NCBI RefSeq assembly: GCF_900103165.1
Contig: NZ_FNKY01000001.1
Coordinates: forward strand, 2,232,001 to 2,296,000
Reading direction: 5' to 3'
Length of the DNA: 64,000 nucleotides
Source: Nitrosospira multiformis
GTDB taxonomy: Bacteria; Pseudomonadota; Gammaproteobacteria; Burkholderiales; Nitrosomonadaceae
The notes under the pieces were generated by a model, which saw nothing but the letters and a program-made list of their open reading frames with translations, had not been told where the DNA came from and searched no databases. A program made the translations under genes and the position numbers. Shown here piece after piece: positions 50,524 to 59,044 of this stretch; position 1 is the stretch's first letter; each line of letters opens with the position of its first letter.

Positions 50524-52089
50524 ATGCCCAATGGACACGGACGCAGTTTCTTCAGGCCGCAGACGCTCGAAACGGGGCGGCATCAATCTTATGAACAAAC
50601 GCTTGAGGGAGAATACGCTTTTAACATAGACCGGGGCGGTAAGCCGCCCTTCGAAACCTACAACGATGCGACCAGGGAATTGCGGGGTATCATCCAGACC
50701 TGTATTCAGGATGGCGCGTCGCTGCGGGCGCATGGCAGCCTCTGGTCGCTGAGCACGGTCGCTGTCACGGATGGCCGCCTGATCGATACCACGGCCCTGC
50801 GGCTGGCATTCGAAGTGCCCAAGGACCTGACGAATCCCGCTTATAAGGGCGATGCAGCGAAATTGCGCTTCGTCGAGTGCGGCAACTCGGTTGCCGCATT
50901 GAACGACTATCTCTTTGCCGCCGGTTTGTCGATCAAGGGCTGCGGCTCCAACAACGGCCAGACCATTGCCGGTGCCCTGTCAACCGGGACGCATGGCGGC
51001 GCCTATAGGTTTGGCGCCATGCAGGAGATGGTCGTCGGCCTGCACCTCATCACCGGGCCGGACAAGCACGTCTACCTGGAACGAAAATCCTTCCCTGTCA
51101 TGCAATCTGCCTTCGCCGAAAGTATCGGTGCCGATTTCATCCAGGACGATACGTTGTTCAATGCCGCGCTGGTTAGCTTTGGCTCATTCGGAATCATACA
51201 CGGCATCATGATCGAGACGCGCGAGTTGTTCCTCCTCAATGCCATGCGCTTCCGGCACCCTTACGATGCCACACTCAAAGCGGCGATTGCCGCTTGCGAT
51301 CCGACACACATTCCCCTGCCGGCGGAAGCCAATGCCGTCCCCAGGGACAAACCCTATCATTTCGAGATCTTCTTCAACCCCAACGAAGGCACGCCCCCTG
51401 ACGAGGCCATCGTTCTCATCATGTATGAGGGAGTTTACGACCCGGACAACTACAATCCGCCGGAATGGAACACGGGTGAGCCAGGTTTGGGCGCATCGGG
51501 ATTGGATATCATGGGAGCGGTGGTGGGCAGGATACCCAGTCCGCTCAATAAATTAGCCGTGCCATTGCTGAACAGCCAGGTGAACCAGCAGTTCGCGCCC
51601 TACTTCAAGCAGGCGCTCATTCGCGACCTCTTCCGTGGCGAAAAAACGCTGGGCAAGACCCTTGCCTGCGGCGTCGGCATGCCGGTGGCGCGCGCGGTCG
51701 AAGCAATGGAAATCGCCTTCAGGGTCTACAAGGATTCAAACACCGTTTTGCCGGTCATCCTCTCGCACCGTTTCGTCAAGGGCACCAGGGCATTGCTGGG
51801 ATTCACCCGCTTCGACAACACCGCGGTCATGGAAGTGGATGCCGTCAATACACCGGAAACCCGCGCGTTCTACAACCGGATCTGGGATGATCTGGATGCG
51901 GCGGGTATCCCCTTTACGCTGCACTGGGGCAAATATAATGATTTCCTCACGCCAGAGCGCGTACGCAACCGCTATGGTGATGCCGCCGTCGCTCAATGGA
52001 TCGCCAGCCGCGGAACCCTGCTGGAAAATGCGGCGGTGCGGCAGATCTTCAACAACAGCTTCACCACCCGCGTGGGGTTGGCGACCTGA
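50524..52089 (+). CDS. VAO-family FAD-dependent oxidase
   Basis: A 521-residue flavoprotein of the lactone oxidase/type II cholesterol-oxidase kind. The FAD-binding half (about 35-220) has GASLRAHGSLWSLS and IAGALSTGTHGG (the PP loop), with AALVSFGSFGIIHG closing the domain. The C-terminal half is the substrate domain ending in a family-typical HWGKYNDF. No signal peptide is seen. A hydroxyl group is likely oxidised with oxygen or another acceptor. It is third in a group with a GMC oxidase fusion and a lipoprotein; both GMC and VAO folds occur among cholesterol oxidases, which suggests a shared type of substrate. AAGGGGAA precedes the start. Confidence 0.85.
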   Translation: MPNGHGRSFFRPQTLETGRHQSYEQTLEGEYAFNIDRGGKPPFETYNDATRELRGIIQTCIQDGASLRAHGSLWSLSTVAVTDGRLIDTTALRLAFEVPKDLTNPAYKGDAAKLRFVECGNSVAALNDYLFAAGLSIKGCGSNNGQTIAGALSTGTHGGAYRFGAMQEMVVGLHLITGPDKHVYLERKSFPVMQSAFAESIGADFIQDDTLFNAALVSFGSFGIIHGIMIETRELFLLNAMRFRHPYDATLKAAIAACDPTHIPLPAEANAVPRDKPYHFEIFFNPNEGTPPDEAIVLIMYEGVYDPDNYNPPEWNTGEPGLGASGLDIMGAVVGRIPSPLNKLAVPLLNSQVNQQFAPYFKQALIRDLFRGEKTLGKTLACGVGMPVARAVEAMEIAFRVYKDSNTVLPVILSHRFVKGTRALLGFTRFDNTAVMEVDAVNTPETRAFYNRIWDDLDAAGIPFTLHWGKYNDFLTPERVRNRYGDAAVAQWIASRGTLLENAAVRQIFNNSFTTRVGLAT

Positions 52090-52253
52090 CTCTCAATCCC
52101 GTTTCACAGCAATCCAGGAAGTGACATCACCCGCCTTGACCCGGCCATTGCTGTGGAGAACCGTGCGTACCACGGAACCTGTTATGGCAGGACGCTGATT
52201 GATCCTCACCTAAGGGGTCCCTGCCAGATTGAAACTGAAGGAAATAAATACGA

Positions 52254-52868
52254 TTACTGCACGGGCGTAAGCCGTATTACCCGCGGGTCGTCGGCAAACT
52301 CCAGCAGCAGGCGCCGCACACGCTCCTGCCATGCTTCGGCGAAGGCGGCACGCTGGGAATCATCAGCGCTATCCTGCAGGATGGCGGCTAAACGCCCCCC
52401 CTGCGCCGGATCGTTCGGCACCAGAGAAACATCCAGGCTCACTGCCACGCTGGCGCCGGTATCGAGGCGCTTGAAGGTAATCGCATCACCGTCGCGGTGA
52501 TCGGCGAAACTGAGCAATCCTCTGCGTTTGAAACGTCCCTGGATGCCATGAAAGCCGTTATCGGCGGCCGCGCCGGTAAGCAAAGTCAGCACCTGCGCGA
52601 CGACACCGGTGGTACCTTCCTTTTCCGGTGCGGGCATATGCACGGCAATGGCACCACGCTCGGCAGGTTCGTCCGGATAAAGCGCCGCCAGCGCCGCGCG
52701 TCCCATCAGAAACGCACCGGCGACGGTGGGGCAGGAATGACCAGCCAGGCGCACCGCATCCTCATAGTGATATTCAAGCACGCCATCACGGGAGGCGCCC
52801 AGCGTAGCGGCAAATGGATCATGGGTAAGTACCACCGGCGCCTGTTCATAGAAATCGGGAAAATTCAT
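52254..52868 (-). CDS. FmdE-like domain protein
   Basis: A 204-residue protein with the FmdE N-terminal pattern: a GHSCPTVAGAFLMGRAAL helix with the conserved His-x-Cys-Pro, an Ala/Leu-rich core, and a GFHGIQGRFKRRGLLSFAD segment. FmdE is named after a formylmethanofuran dehydrogenase subunit, but bacterial relatives are stand-alone metal- or redox-related proteins of unknown role. It is followed upstream by a hemerythrin gene 54 bp away, so the two are probably an operon. AAGGAG precedes the start. Confidence 0.75.
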   Translation of the reverse strand: MNFPDFYEQAPVVLTHDPFAATLGASRDGVLEYHYEDAVRLAGHSCPTVAGAFLMGRAALAALYPDEPAERGAIAVHMPAPEKEGTTGVVAQVLTLLTGAAADNGFHGIQGRFKRRGLLSFADHRDGDAITFKRLDTGASVAVSLDVSLVPNDPAQGGRLAAILQDSADDSQRAAFAEAWQERVRRLLLEFADDPRVIRLTPVQ

Positions 52869-52922
52869 GCGGATCTCCTTGCTGAGTTGATTGAATGAGT
52901 TGAAGTTGATCGGAAACGCCGC

Positions 52923-53342
52923 TTAAGGATCGGCATCGGTAACACAGGGATGGGACTGTAATTGTGGAAAAAGCGTGCGTTCCTCATAGCGCACGTGTGC
53001 GCTGATAAGGTCGGCGAAGCGCCGCAGGCGCGCAGCAGGTTCAAGCGCGCACGGACCAGCGGCAAGTATACGCAGTTCGGCATGTTCAGCGAGCACACGC
53101 GTCACCGCCCGGGGGTCGAGTGTATCCTGCGCGATCCGTATCAGCCGTTCCTCCTTCTCGAAATGCGCAGCCATCAGGGTATGCCAATGCGCCTCGATGG
53201 AGGCCATCGCCGCGGTCATCGCGACCGCACGGGCCATCACGTTGTTCTCATTTTCATTAGCCGCACGCCGTGCGGTACGCGCCATGACCAGCGAGGTATG
53301 ATGTTCGCGCGACAACGAAAGCAAAGCACCAGTCCGGGGCAT
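52923..53342 (-). CDS. Hemerythrin-domain protein
   Basis: A 139-residue four-helix protein. Likely di-iron ligands are in SLSREHHTSL, EAHWHTLMAAHFEKEE, LAEHAEL and AHVRYEERTLFP. Such proteins bind oxygen, NO or act in redox sensing or iron storage. No other domain is attached. It is first in a leftward pair with the FmdE-like gene, separated by 54 bp. Confidence 0.85.
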   Translation of the reverse strand: MPRTGALLSLSREHHTSLVMARTARRAANENENNVMARAVAMTAAMASIEAHWHTLMAAHFEKEERLIRIAQDTLDPRAVTRVLAEHAELRILAAGPCALEPAARLRRFADLISAHVRYEERTLFPQLQSHPCVTDADP

Positions 53343-53384
53343 TCAGAAATTAACCACAATGAAAGAATTCGTGGATCGGACGGC

Positions 53385-53951
53385 TCATTCCCTCATGGTT
53401 TTCAGCGCCTGCGCCCATTTGTACAACTCATTCAGCAACGTCGCACCCGAATTCTTGTGATGCTCGCCCGGCAGAAAATTTTCGTTGTCATCGAGGTGGC
53501 TGGAAACATTCTGTACTGTGACAGCCTCCACCATCGGCATCATTTTCAACGTGGTCAAAGTGAGTTTTTCTATCAGTGCGGAACGCATGCCGCCCGAGAC
53601 TCCACCATAACTGACAATCCCGGCCGGCTTGTAGTTCCATTCCTTGTAGACGTAATTCAGTGCATTCAAAAGCGAAGGTGGCGGTCCGAAGTTGTATTCC
53701 GGCGTCACGAATACATAGGCATCGGCGGCATTGACGCTGGCGGCCCATTTCTTGGTATGCGCGTGGCGGTAGTTCTGGCGGATGGGATGTTCCGGTTCAT
53801 CGTATACCGGAAGATTGAATTCGGCGAGGTCGACCAGCACGGCGTCAAACTTGCCATCCAGCATTGCGAGTTCGTGAAACCAGTTGGCGACGGGAGGTCC
53901 GACACGGCCCGGCCGCGTGCTGCAGATGATGGTATGAAGTTTAAGAGTCAT
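53385..53951 (-). CDS. NAD(P)H-dependent FMN reductase family protein
   Basis: A 188-residue flavodoxin-fold protein. The FMN phosphate loop STRPGRVGPPVANWF (about 11-25), the PEYNFGPPPSLLNALNYV flavin/ring segment (about 83-100) and SYGGVSGGMRS are all present. It would reduce FMN or quinone-like acceptors with NADPH. It stands 42 bp from the hemerythrin gene in the same direction and may be co-transcribed. Confidence 0.88.
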   Translation of the reverse strand: MTLKLHTIICSTRPGRVGPPVANWFHELAMLDGKFDAVLVDLAEFNLPVYDEPEHPIRQNYRHAHTKKWAASVNAADAYVFVTPEYNFGPPPSLLNALNYVYKEWNYKPAGIVSYGGVSGGMRSALIEKLTLTTLKMMPMVEAVTVQNVSSHLDDNENFLPGEHHKNSGATLLNELYKWAQALKTMRE

Positions 53952-54045
53952 GATTTTCCTTATTAAACCTGAATCTGGCGCGTTTGGACAGGGTGCTTGG
54001 TTTAACCCGCCAAATTATCTTCACCCAGTCACTTTTTCGCTTCGA

Positions 54046-54711
54046 TTAACCCCTGAATACGATATCGAATTCCGCCACCATGAAATCGGGCTCCTCCGGC
54101 AATGGCGGGCTCAGTTTTACGATCAACGCTTTCGGATTGGGCGCGCTCTGAAGGAACGCGTCCGTCTTGTGGTAGGGATCTCCCTCGAAATACATTTGTG
54201 TTACCAATTCATCATGGCGGCCCCTGACGTCGAAATGAATGTGTGCCGGGCGCGTTCTGGTCGGCGTGATGGGATAAGGCGGCGGTTTTATGGTCTTGAA
54301 CTGATAATGCCCATCGGCGCCAGTGGTCACCGCGCCGAAACCTTCGAAGTTCGGGTCGAGGGGCGCCGGGTTCGTGTCATCCGGATGGGCATAGCGCCCC
54401 ACGGAATTAGCCTGCCAGATTTCGACATCCGCTCCCGCAACTGGCTTCCCGGTGGGGTCGATCACGCGGCCCTTGACTATGAGAAGCTGTCCCTTGGCGC
54501 GCCGTGAGCCTCCGGGCACCTGCGTCAGGTCTCCGGTGCGATTGGGCTTGCTCATAATGGGATAAAAAGGCCCAAGGATCTGATCCTGCGTCCGGTTCAG
54601 AACCCTCTGCGCAAAAGCGGAACCAACTAGTGGCAGTATACCCGCAGCGAGCAATGCTGCTGATGCTTTCAGAATAGTGCGGCGACCATGCATTGGTCTA
54701 TCAGACTTCAT
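54046..54711 (-). CDS. Tat-exported intradiol ring-cleavage dioxygenase
   Basis: A 221-residue protein. The N-terminus carries a twin-arginine signal GRRTILKASAALLAAG, so export of the folded enzyme is expected. The catalytic domain has ligands for non-haem Fe(III): Tyr107 (VGRYAHPDD), Tyr146 (PPPYPITP), His157 and His159 (PAHIHFD), in the usual Tyr-Tyr-His-His order. Protocatechuate and catechol dioxygenases open an aromatic ring between two hydroxyls. Exported members are known and usually lack an established substrate. No pathway genes for the product are adjacent. Confidence 0.88.
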   Translation of the reverse strand: MKSDRPMHGRRTILKASAALLAAGILPLVGSAFAQRVLNRTQDQILGPFYPIMSKPNRTGDLTQVPGGSRRAKGQLLIVKGRVIDPTGKPVAGADVEIWQANSVGRYAHPDDTNPAPLDPNFEGFGAVTTGADGHYQFKTIKPPPYPITPTRTRPAHIHFDVRGRHDELVTQMYFEGDPYHKTDAFLQSAPNPKALIVKLSPPLPEEPDFMVAEFDIVFRG

Positions 54712-54796
54712 ATTGAGGCTCTCTTTTTAAAATCAGCCATAATATATATAATTTATTCATAAATAAAATGTTATTAATATAATCCGAGATTCTACA

Positions 54797-55059
54797 TTAA
54801 GAATTTGAATAGATCACCGCCCAATGGTAATACCGGCGGACATACTCTTCCATCGATATCCAGCTGTGGCCTTGGTCGTCGACGAGAAGCTGGTCGCCAC
54901 CGACCCGATAGGTGCCGGGGTGCATTCCGGCCAGCTTGGCGCGCTGGGAGGATAAAGATTAACTAGCTCGGTATTGATGTAGCCTGGCCCCACCGCGTTG
55001 GCGCGAATGCCCTGCCTGGCATAGTCCAACGCAATCGTCTTCGTCAGGCAATGAAGGGG
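54797..55059 (-). pseudogene. Chimeric remnant of two dehydrogenase genes
   Basis: The first part reads ALDYARQGIRANAVGPGYIN-TELV, a classical short-chain dehydrogenase segment (after the catalytic Lys), without its N-terminal Rossmann part. It then shifts frame into MHPGTYRVGGDQLLVDDQGH, then SWISMEEYV, which resembles the C-terminus of an NmrA-like atypical SDR. So two unrelated gene ends meet here by deletion. It is not functional as either. Confidence 0.65.
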
Positions 55060-55082
55060 GCAGGCGTTGCTCGCTCATCCGC

Positions 55083-55658
55083 CTAATGAATAAATTTGAA
55101 TCCGGCGTTGGTGCCGTTGCCCAGAACGTATCCAAGCTGGATATTGAGATATCCTAACGCCTCAAGCTGGCGCGCGTTGGCAAGGGGACCTGCATCGACC
55201 GCATCGAATCCGATTGCCCTGCCAAAATCCAGCGCCATGCTACGGGCTTGCTGGTCATCGCTTGCGGCAAACAGAGTGAGCTGCTGCCCCAACACGCTGC
55301 CTGTATCCATATGTTGTGCAAAGACGGTATTGAAGGCTTTGACGACGCGTGCCTTCGGGGCTTTCCTTTGGAGTGCTTCAGCGCCGCTGGTTGAAAAACC
55401 CAGTGCCAGCCGCATGTCTTGAGTCAATGCATTGGTCACATCCACAACCACTTTCCCGTCAATTGCATCTGCCAGCTCATGCAGCACAGCGTCGATCGCA
55501 GTGTAGGGAACCGCGATCATCACGGCCTCGCCCCAGTTTGCGGTTTCCTTTACCGTTTCCTTGCGGCTGTTACGAACCTCATAGCCGGCCCGGACCAGGC
55601 CCCGGTTAAGTGCGCCGCCAACATTTCCACTTCCTATAATCGCGATTTTCTGTACCAT
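55083..55658 (-). CDS. NADPH-dependent F420-type reductase family protein
   Basis: A 191-residue Rossmann-fold protein. The dinucleotide motif GSGNVGGALNRGL (9-21) and VVVDVTNAL at the end of strand 5 fit the family 'NADP oxidoreductase, coenzyme F420-dependent'. Most bacteria with this gene lack F420, so a short-chain NADPH reductase with another acceptor is likelier. AGGAGG precedes the start. It is downstream of an ADP-ribosylglycohydrolase gene by 53 bp. Confidence 0.85.
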   Translation of the reverse strand: MVQKIAIIGSGNVGGALNRGLVRAGYEVRNSRKETVKETANWGEAVMIAVPYTAIDAVLHELADAIDGKVVVDVTNALTQDMRLALGFSTSGAEALQRKAPKARVVKAFNTVFAQHMDTGSVLGQQLTLFAASDDQQARSMALDFGRAIGFDAVDAGPLANARQLEALGYLNIQLGYVLGNGTNAGFKFIH

Positions 55659-55711
55659 ATCATCCTCCTTATTGTCCGAATACGATTTGACCTGCCGTCC
55701 GGCAGGCCGGG

Positions 55712-56791
55712 CTAGACACCGACTCTCGTTGCCAATTCCATTGCAAGCTTCCTGAGCGTTTGGCCTTCTTCCAAGCCATCCAGGAAGCGTTGAGGAATGC
55801 CAGCCAGCCCGGTTTGGGCTCCGGCTAACGCTCCGGTCAAAATAGTGCGCGCTTGGTTTTGCCCTCCGCCATTCAGGGCGTGCAGCACAGCCGATTCAAA
55901 GTCTTGAGGGAAACGGGCAGCCAGGTAGTAGGCTGCGGGAAGCTGGTGATAGATGGCGCAAGGCATGCCGTATACAAGCGACACCTTCCACGCGGGTTCT
56001 ATTGCGATGGCGGGATCTGTCGCGGCGGTGGCAACATACGATGGCGTCAGCAATGCGTCAGGTGATGCAAACCTTCCCGCGCGGGGAGGGTCCGGATCAC
56101 CGGGGCGCGGCGGTTGCAGATCCGAGTGCGTCACTGCGTGAAAAGGCAGTTGGCCCGTTTTCACCAATTGCATCATTATGCCGGAGAGGTTTTTGTCGAG
56201 CTTGTGCCCCTGGACCAGAAGGCCGAGCACGGCTCCGTAAGCGACCGTCATCGATAGCACAACATCGTCGATCTGGGTAAGGCGGGCATTATTCGAAATA
56301 ACGGTGGCCAGTTCATGGGGCTGCATCGCATAGCGAACGGCCAGGGCGAGCGTGCGTTCGATGGCTTCGGTTGTATCGGCATTGCCGCCTGTTTGTCCCC
56401 ATGGTAGTCCTTCCTGGACGCGCTTGCGCCAGGCGTTGCGGATGGATTGGCTGGTGTATCCGCCGGGTCCGTTCGCCGGAGTGCCGTCAAGCAAGGGAAA
56501 GAGCTCTTCGTCCATCCGCCTGCAGAAATCCGCTTCGTCATAACCACCTTGATCGACGAGCGAGCGGAGCATGAGCCTGAGAATAATGCCTGCCTGCGAC
56601 AACTGGCCTGCTTTCAGGCCTTCATGGTAACGGCCGGGCTCGGGATCCGTATAAGTTGTGATCCAGTCACCATAGTCACGGTGAAGCTCTTCCAGGTCAT
56701 AGTACCAGTGAGGCCCAACGCCCAGGGCGTCTCCGATAAAGGCACCCATGATGGCGCCGGCAGCACGATCTTGAAGGGCGGCGTCGGTCAT
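55712..56791 (-). CDS. ADP-ribosylglycohydrolase family protein
   Basis: A 359-residue all-helical enzyme. AAGAIMGAFIGDALGVGPHWYY near the start carries the first acidic metal ligands; TGGNADTTEAIERTLAL and QIDDVVLSMTVAYGAVLG follow. It removes ADP-ribose from proteins or other molecules, or acts on related N-glycosides, using two Mg ions. Start 56791 is chosen because GGGAGG is spaced correctly; a GTG at 56842 would add 17 residues with no support. It could reverse the effect of an unseen ADP-ribosyl transferase. Confidence 0.85.
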   Translation of the reverse strand: MTDAALQDRAAGAIMGAFIGDALGVGPHWYYDLEELHRDYGDWITTYTDPEPGRYHEGLKAGQLSQAGIILRLMLRSLVDQGGYDEADFCRRMDEELFPLLDGTPANGPGGYTSQSIRNAWRKRVQEGLPWGQTGGNADTTEAIERTLALAVRYAMQPHELATVISNNARLTQIDDVVLSMTVAYGAVLGLLVQGHKLDKNLSGIMMQLVKTGQLPFHAVTHSDLQPPRPGDPDPPRAGRFASPDALLTPSYVATAATDPAIAIEPAWKVSLVYGMPCAIYHQLPAAYYLAARFPQDFESAVLHALNGGGQNQARTILTGALAGAQTGLAGIPQRFLDGLEEGQTLRKLAMELATRVGV

Positions 56792-57012
56792 GTTCTGATC
56801 CTCCCAGGCAGCGCGCTTGTCACCCGCAAGACACCGGTCCACCCAGCCTTGCAGGAATATTTTGCTGCGCTCATTTCCGATATTTCCAGCTTCATCATAA
56901 CGACTCTCCTAAGTTGGGGGTGATTGCAGTGCCTTAATACGTATGCACGTATGCAGACCGAAGGCATTCGAGATCGATGTCCCTGATGGGACGTATCCCA
57001 GCCAGCGCTCGG

Positions 57013-57417
57013 TTAGTCTGGTTTCAAGGCGAACCGGCCGCTGCCCAGAAATATGATTGCTAGCCCTGACAAAAGGAAAAACCCCTGCAACTCCAATGCC
57101 CAGCCACCCATATTTGTAAGCGTGAATATCTGCGCCCGGTGAGCCAACGCTAGCGCAAATAGCATGTTGCCGGCAATGAGCAAACCCCCAATCCGTGAAT
57201 AGACTCCAAGGATAACCATCAGGGCGCCCACTACCTCGCCAAAATAAACGCCATAGGCCAGCAACGACGGCAAGCTGATGGATGCGAGCATGTTGCGGAT
57301 TGAGTCGAGAGATCCGGGATTCAGTATCTTGTGTAAACCATGAAGCAGCATCAGGACGCCAACCATCATGCGTACGATCAGCTTACCTATATCATCAAAA
57401 CGGGATTGATTAAGCAT
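57013..57417 (-). CDS. DoxX-family membrane protein
   Basis: A 134-residue protein with four hydrophobic segments and the DoxX pattern (MLLHGLHKILNPG, then GVYFGEVVGALMVILGVYSR). DoxX proteins sit in the inner membrane and are tied to quinone or thiosulfate redox chemistry, but most have no proven role. It starts AGGTGGAATTCC-ATG. The gene lies between ADP-ribosylglycohydrolase and the azoreductase remnant. Confidence 0.87.
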   Translation of the reverse strand: MLNQSRFDDIGKLIVRMMVGVLMLLHGLHKILNPGSLDSIRNMLASISLPSLLAYGVYFGEVVGALMVILGVYSRIGGLLIAGNMLFALALAHRAQIFTLTNMGGWALELQGFFLLSGLAIIFLGSGRFALKPD

Positions 57418-57562
57418 GGAATTCCACCTCTCTTGGTTCAGTTATAGGGAGCAAGGTTGCATCCCCTTCAATATGTAACCTTCGCACCCGTTACTTCTGG
57501 TCCACCACCAATACGTCATGCCGATCGGTACCTGTCACCAGTCCCGGCGCGTTCCGAATCAG

Positions 57563-57706
57563 TCAGTGGTAGATATATGCAAGGTCTCGGACAACCAAAT
57601 GCGCGTCCGGCTCGCTCGCACGCCACGCGGCGACAAACTGATCGGCGAGCTGACTGGATTGGCCACCGGAAGAAAAGATGCTTGAATTGAGTTGCAGGTT
57701 TCTCAT
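57563..57706 (-). pseudogene. Azoreductase (AzoR) N-terminal remnant
   Basis: The minus strand from 57706 encodes 47 residues: MRNLQLNSSIFSSGGQSSQL, then ADQFVAAWRASEPDAHLVVR, the FMN-binding start of AzoR-type NADH:quinone/azoreductases, before a stop. The rest of the gene is missing or scrambled. GGAGAG before the ATG is intact. A LysR gene diverges from this point, suggesting it once controlled azoR. Confidence 0.75.
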
Positions 57707-57747
57707 GGAATTTCTCTCCATCAATGAAAGTAATGATATTTAACTTC

Positions 57748-57762
57748 TTATCGATCAGATAA
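57748..57762. promoter_or_regulatory. LysR-type binding site candidate
   Basis: TTATC-GATCA-GATAA is an interrupted palindrome midway in the 105-bp gap between the LysR gene and the azoreductase remnant. Its dyad shape and place fit a LysR regulator site (T-N11-A class). Confidence 0.45.
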
Positions 57763-57811
57763 AAAAGTACAATAATCTGGTATAGATCATCTATTTATTA
57801 GATAGGTTACG

Positions 57812-58756
57812 ATGGCGCCTCATATCACCCTGGAGCAATGGCGATCATTGATCGCGGTCGTGGACGCTGGCGGATACGCCCAAGCAGCGGAAACGCTGTT
57901 CAAAAGTCAATCCGCCGTTACCTATGCGGTGCAAAAAATAGAATCGCTGCTTGGGGTGAAGGCGTTCGAGATTCAAGGGCGCAAGGCGATCCTCACGCCG
58001 ACCGGACAGATGCTCTACCGGCGTGCGCTGGCGCTGGTGGATGAGGCAAATGATCTGGAGCGGGCGGCCCACACGCTGTCGGCCGGCTGGGAAGTGGTCA
58101 TACACATCGCTGCTGAAATCCTCTTTCCCTCTAGCCTGCTATTGGCTTGTCTGGAGCGTTTTGGCCAGGAAAGCCCCCGTACGCGGGTCGAGCTGATCGA
58201 ATCCGTGATTGGCGGCACTTCGGATGCGCTACTCAAGGGGGAGGTGGATCTGGCGATTCTGCCGCAGCTGCCACCCGGATTTCTTGGCAATCTCTTGATG
58301 CGGATACGATTGCTCGCGGTGGCTCATGCCGATCATCCCTTGCATCATCATGGCCGGGAATTGACCTATCGGGACCTGCGCGCCTATCGCCATCTGGTGG
58401 TACGGGATTCGGGTGCCAAGCGCGATCAACGTGCGGTAACCGTCGAAGTGGATCAGCGCTGGACGGTGGGTCAGGTCGCCACGTCGATTCAGGCAGTCTG
58501 CATGGGATATGGCTTTGCCTGGCTGCCGGAGGAGCATATTCGCGAGGAATTGCGGACAGGAATGCTCCGGCCACTGCCGTTGCGGGAAGGTGGGACGCGC
58601 GAGGTACCGCTCTACTTGGTTCTGGCCAATCCGGACTTTGCCGGTCCCGGGGCAAGACGTCTGGTGGAGATCATCAGGAAGTCGGTAGATGAGGAATACG
58701 TATCTGAAAAATCAGAATCCTCAGTTCAGTTGTACAGAGGTTTTTTCTCGAAATAG
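57812..58756 (+). CDS. LysR-family transcriptional regulator
   Basis: A 314-residue regulator. Residues 1-65 form the winged helix-turn-helix (LEQWRSLIAVVDAGGYAQAA, then SQSAVTYAVQKIESLLG). The periplasmic-binding-fold effector domain follows (about 90-295). It likely controls the divergent azoreductase gene, now broken, and perhaps its own. The C-terminal 20 residues are a polar tail. The effector is unknown. Confidence 0.92.
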   Translation: MAPHITLEQWRSLIAVVDAGGYAQAAETLFKSQSAVTYAVQKIESLLGVKAFEIQGRKAILTPTGQMLYRRALALVDEANDLERAAHTLSAGWEVVIHIAAEILFPSSLLLACLERFGQESPRTRVELIESVIGGTSDALLKGEVDLAILPQLPPGFLGNLLMRIRLLAVAHADHPLHHHGRELTYRDLRAYRHLVVRDSGAKRDQRAVTVEVDQRWTVGQVATSIQAVCMGYGFAWLPEEHIREELRTGMLRPLPLREGGTREVPLYLVLANPDFAGPGARRLVEIIRKSVDEEYVSEKSESSVQLYRGFFSK

Positions 58757-59044
58757 TTTTTATAAATATTCAAGCTGAATATGAGTTTCGAGAAGGAAAC
58801 TACTGTCGCTAGCTGAGATAGACCACGTATTTACGCTCTAAAACTCGCATTACAGAATGAACAGAAAGCCGCGAATCGTGTCTTCACCCCCTTTTTTCAG
58901 AATCAGGCAGCGAGAGATATAATATATTTATTAATATAATGTTACTGGAACAACCTATATTTTACATTAAGAGTGTGAAGCTATCATCGCTGCGCCTGGC
59001 GCAACTGATAATACTCGGCAGAGCGGATGGCATTCAGGACTCCG
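58757..59044. other. Intergenic region, AT-rich
   Basis: No gene supported. The block TTATTAATATAAT (58928-58940) also occurs at 54771-54783; both are AT-rich and followed by TACATTAAG within 30 bp. This may be chance in AT-rich DNA. No clear terminator was found. Confidence 0.4.

Noticed and set aside
54738-58985. Repeated AT-rich promoter-like block
   Set aside because: A 13-nt match plus TACATTAAG is too short and too AT-rich to claim a repeat element.
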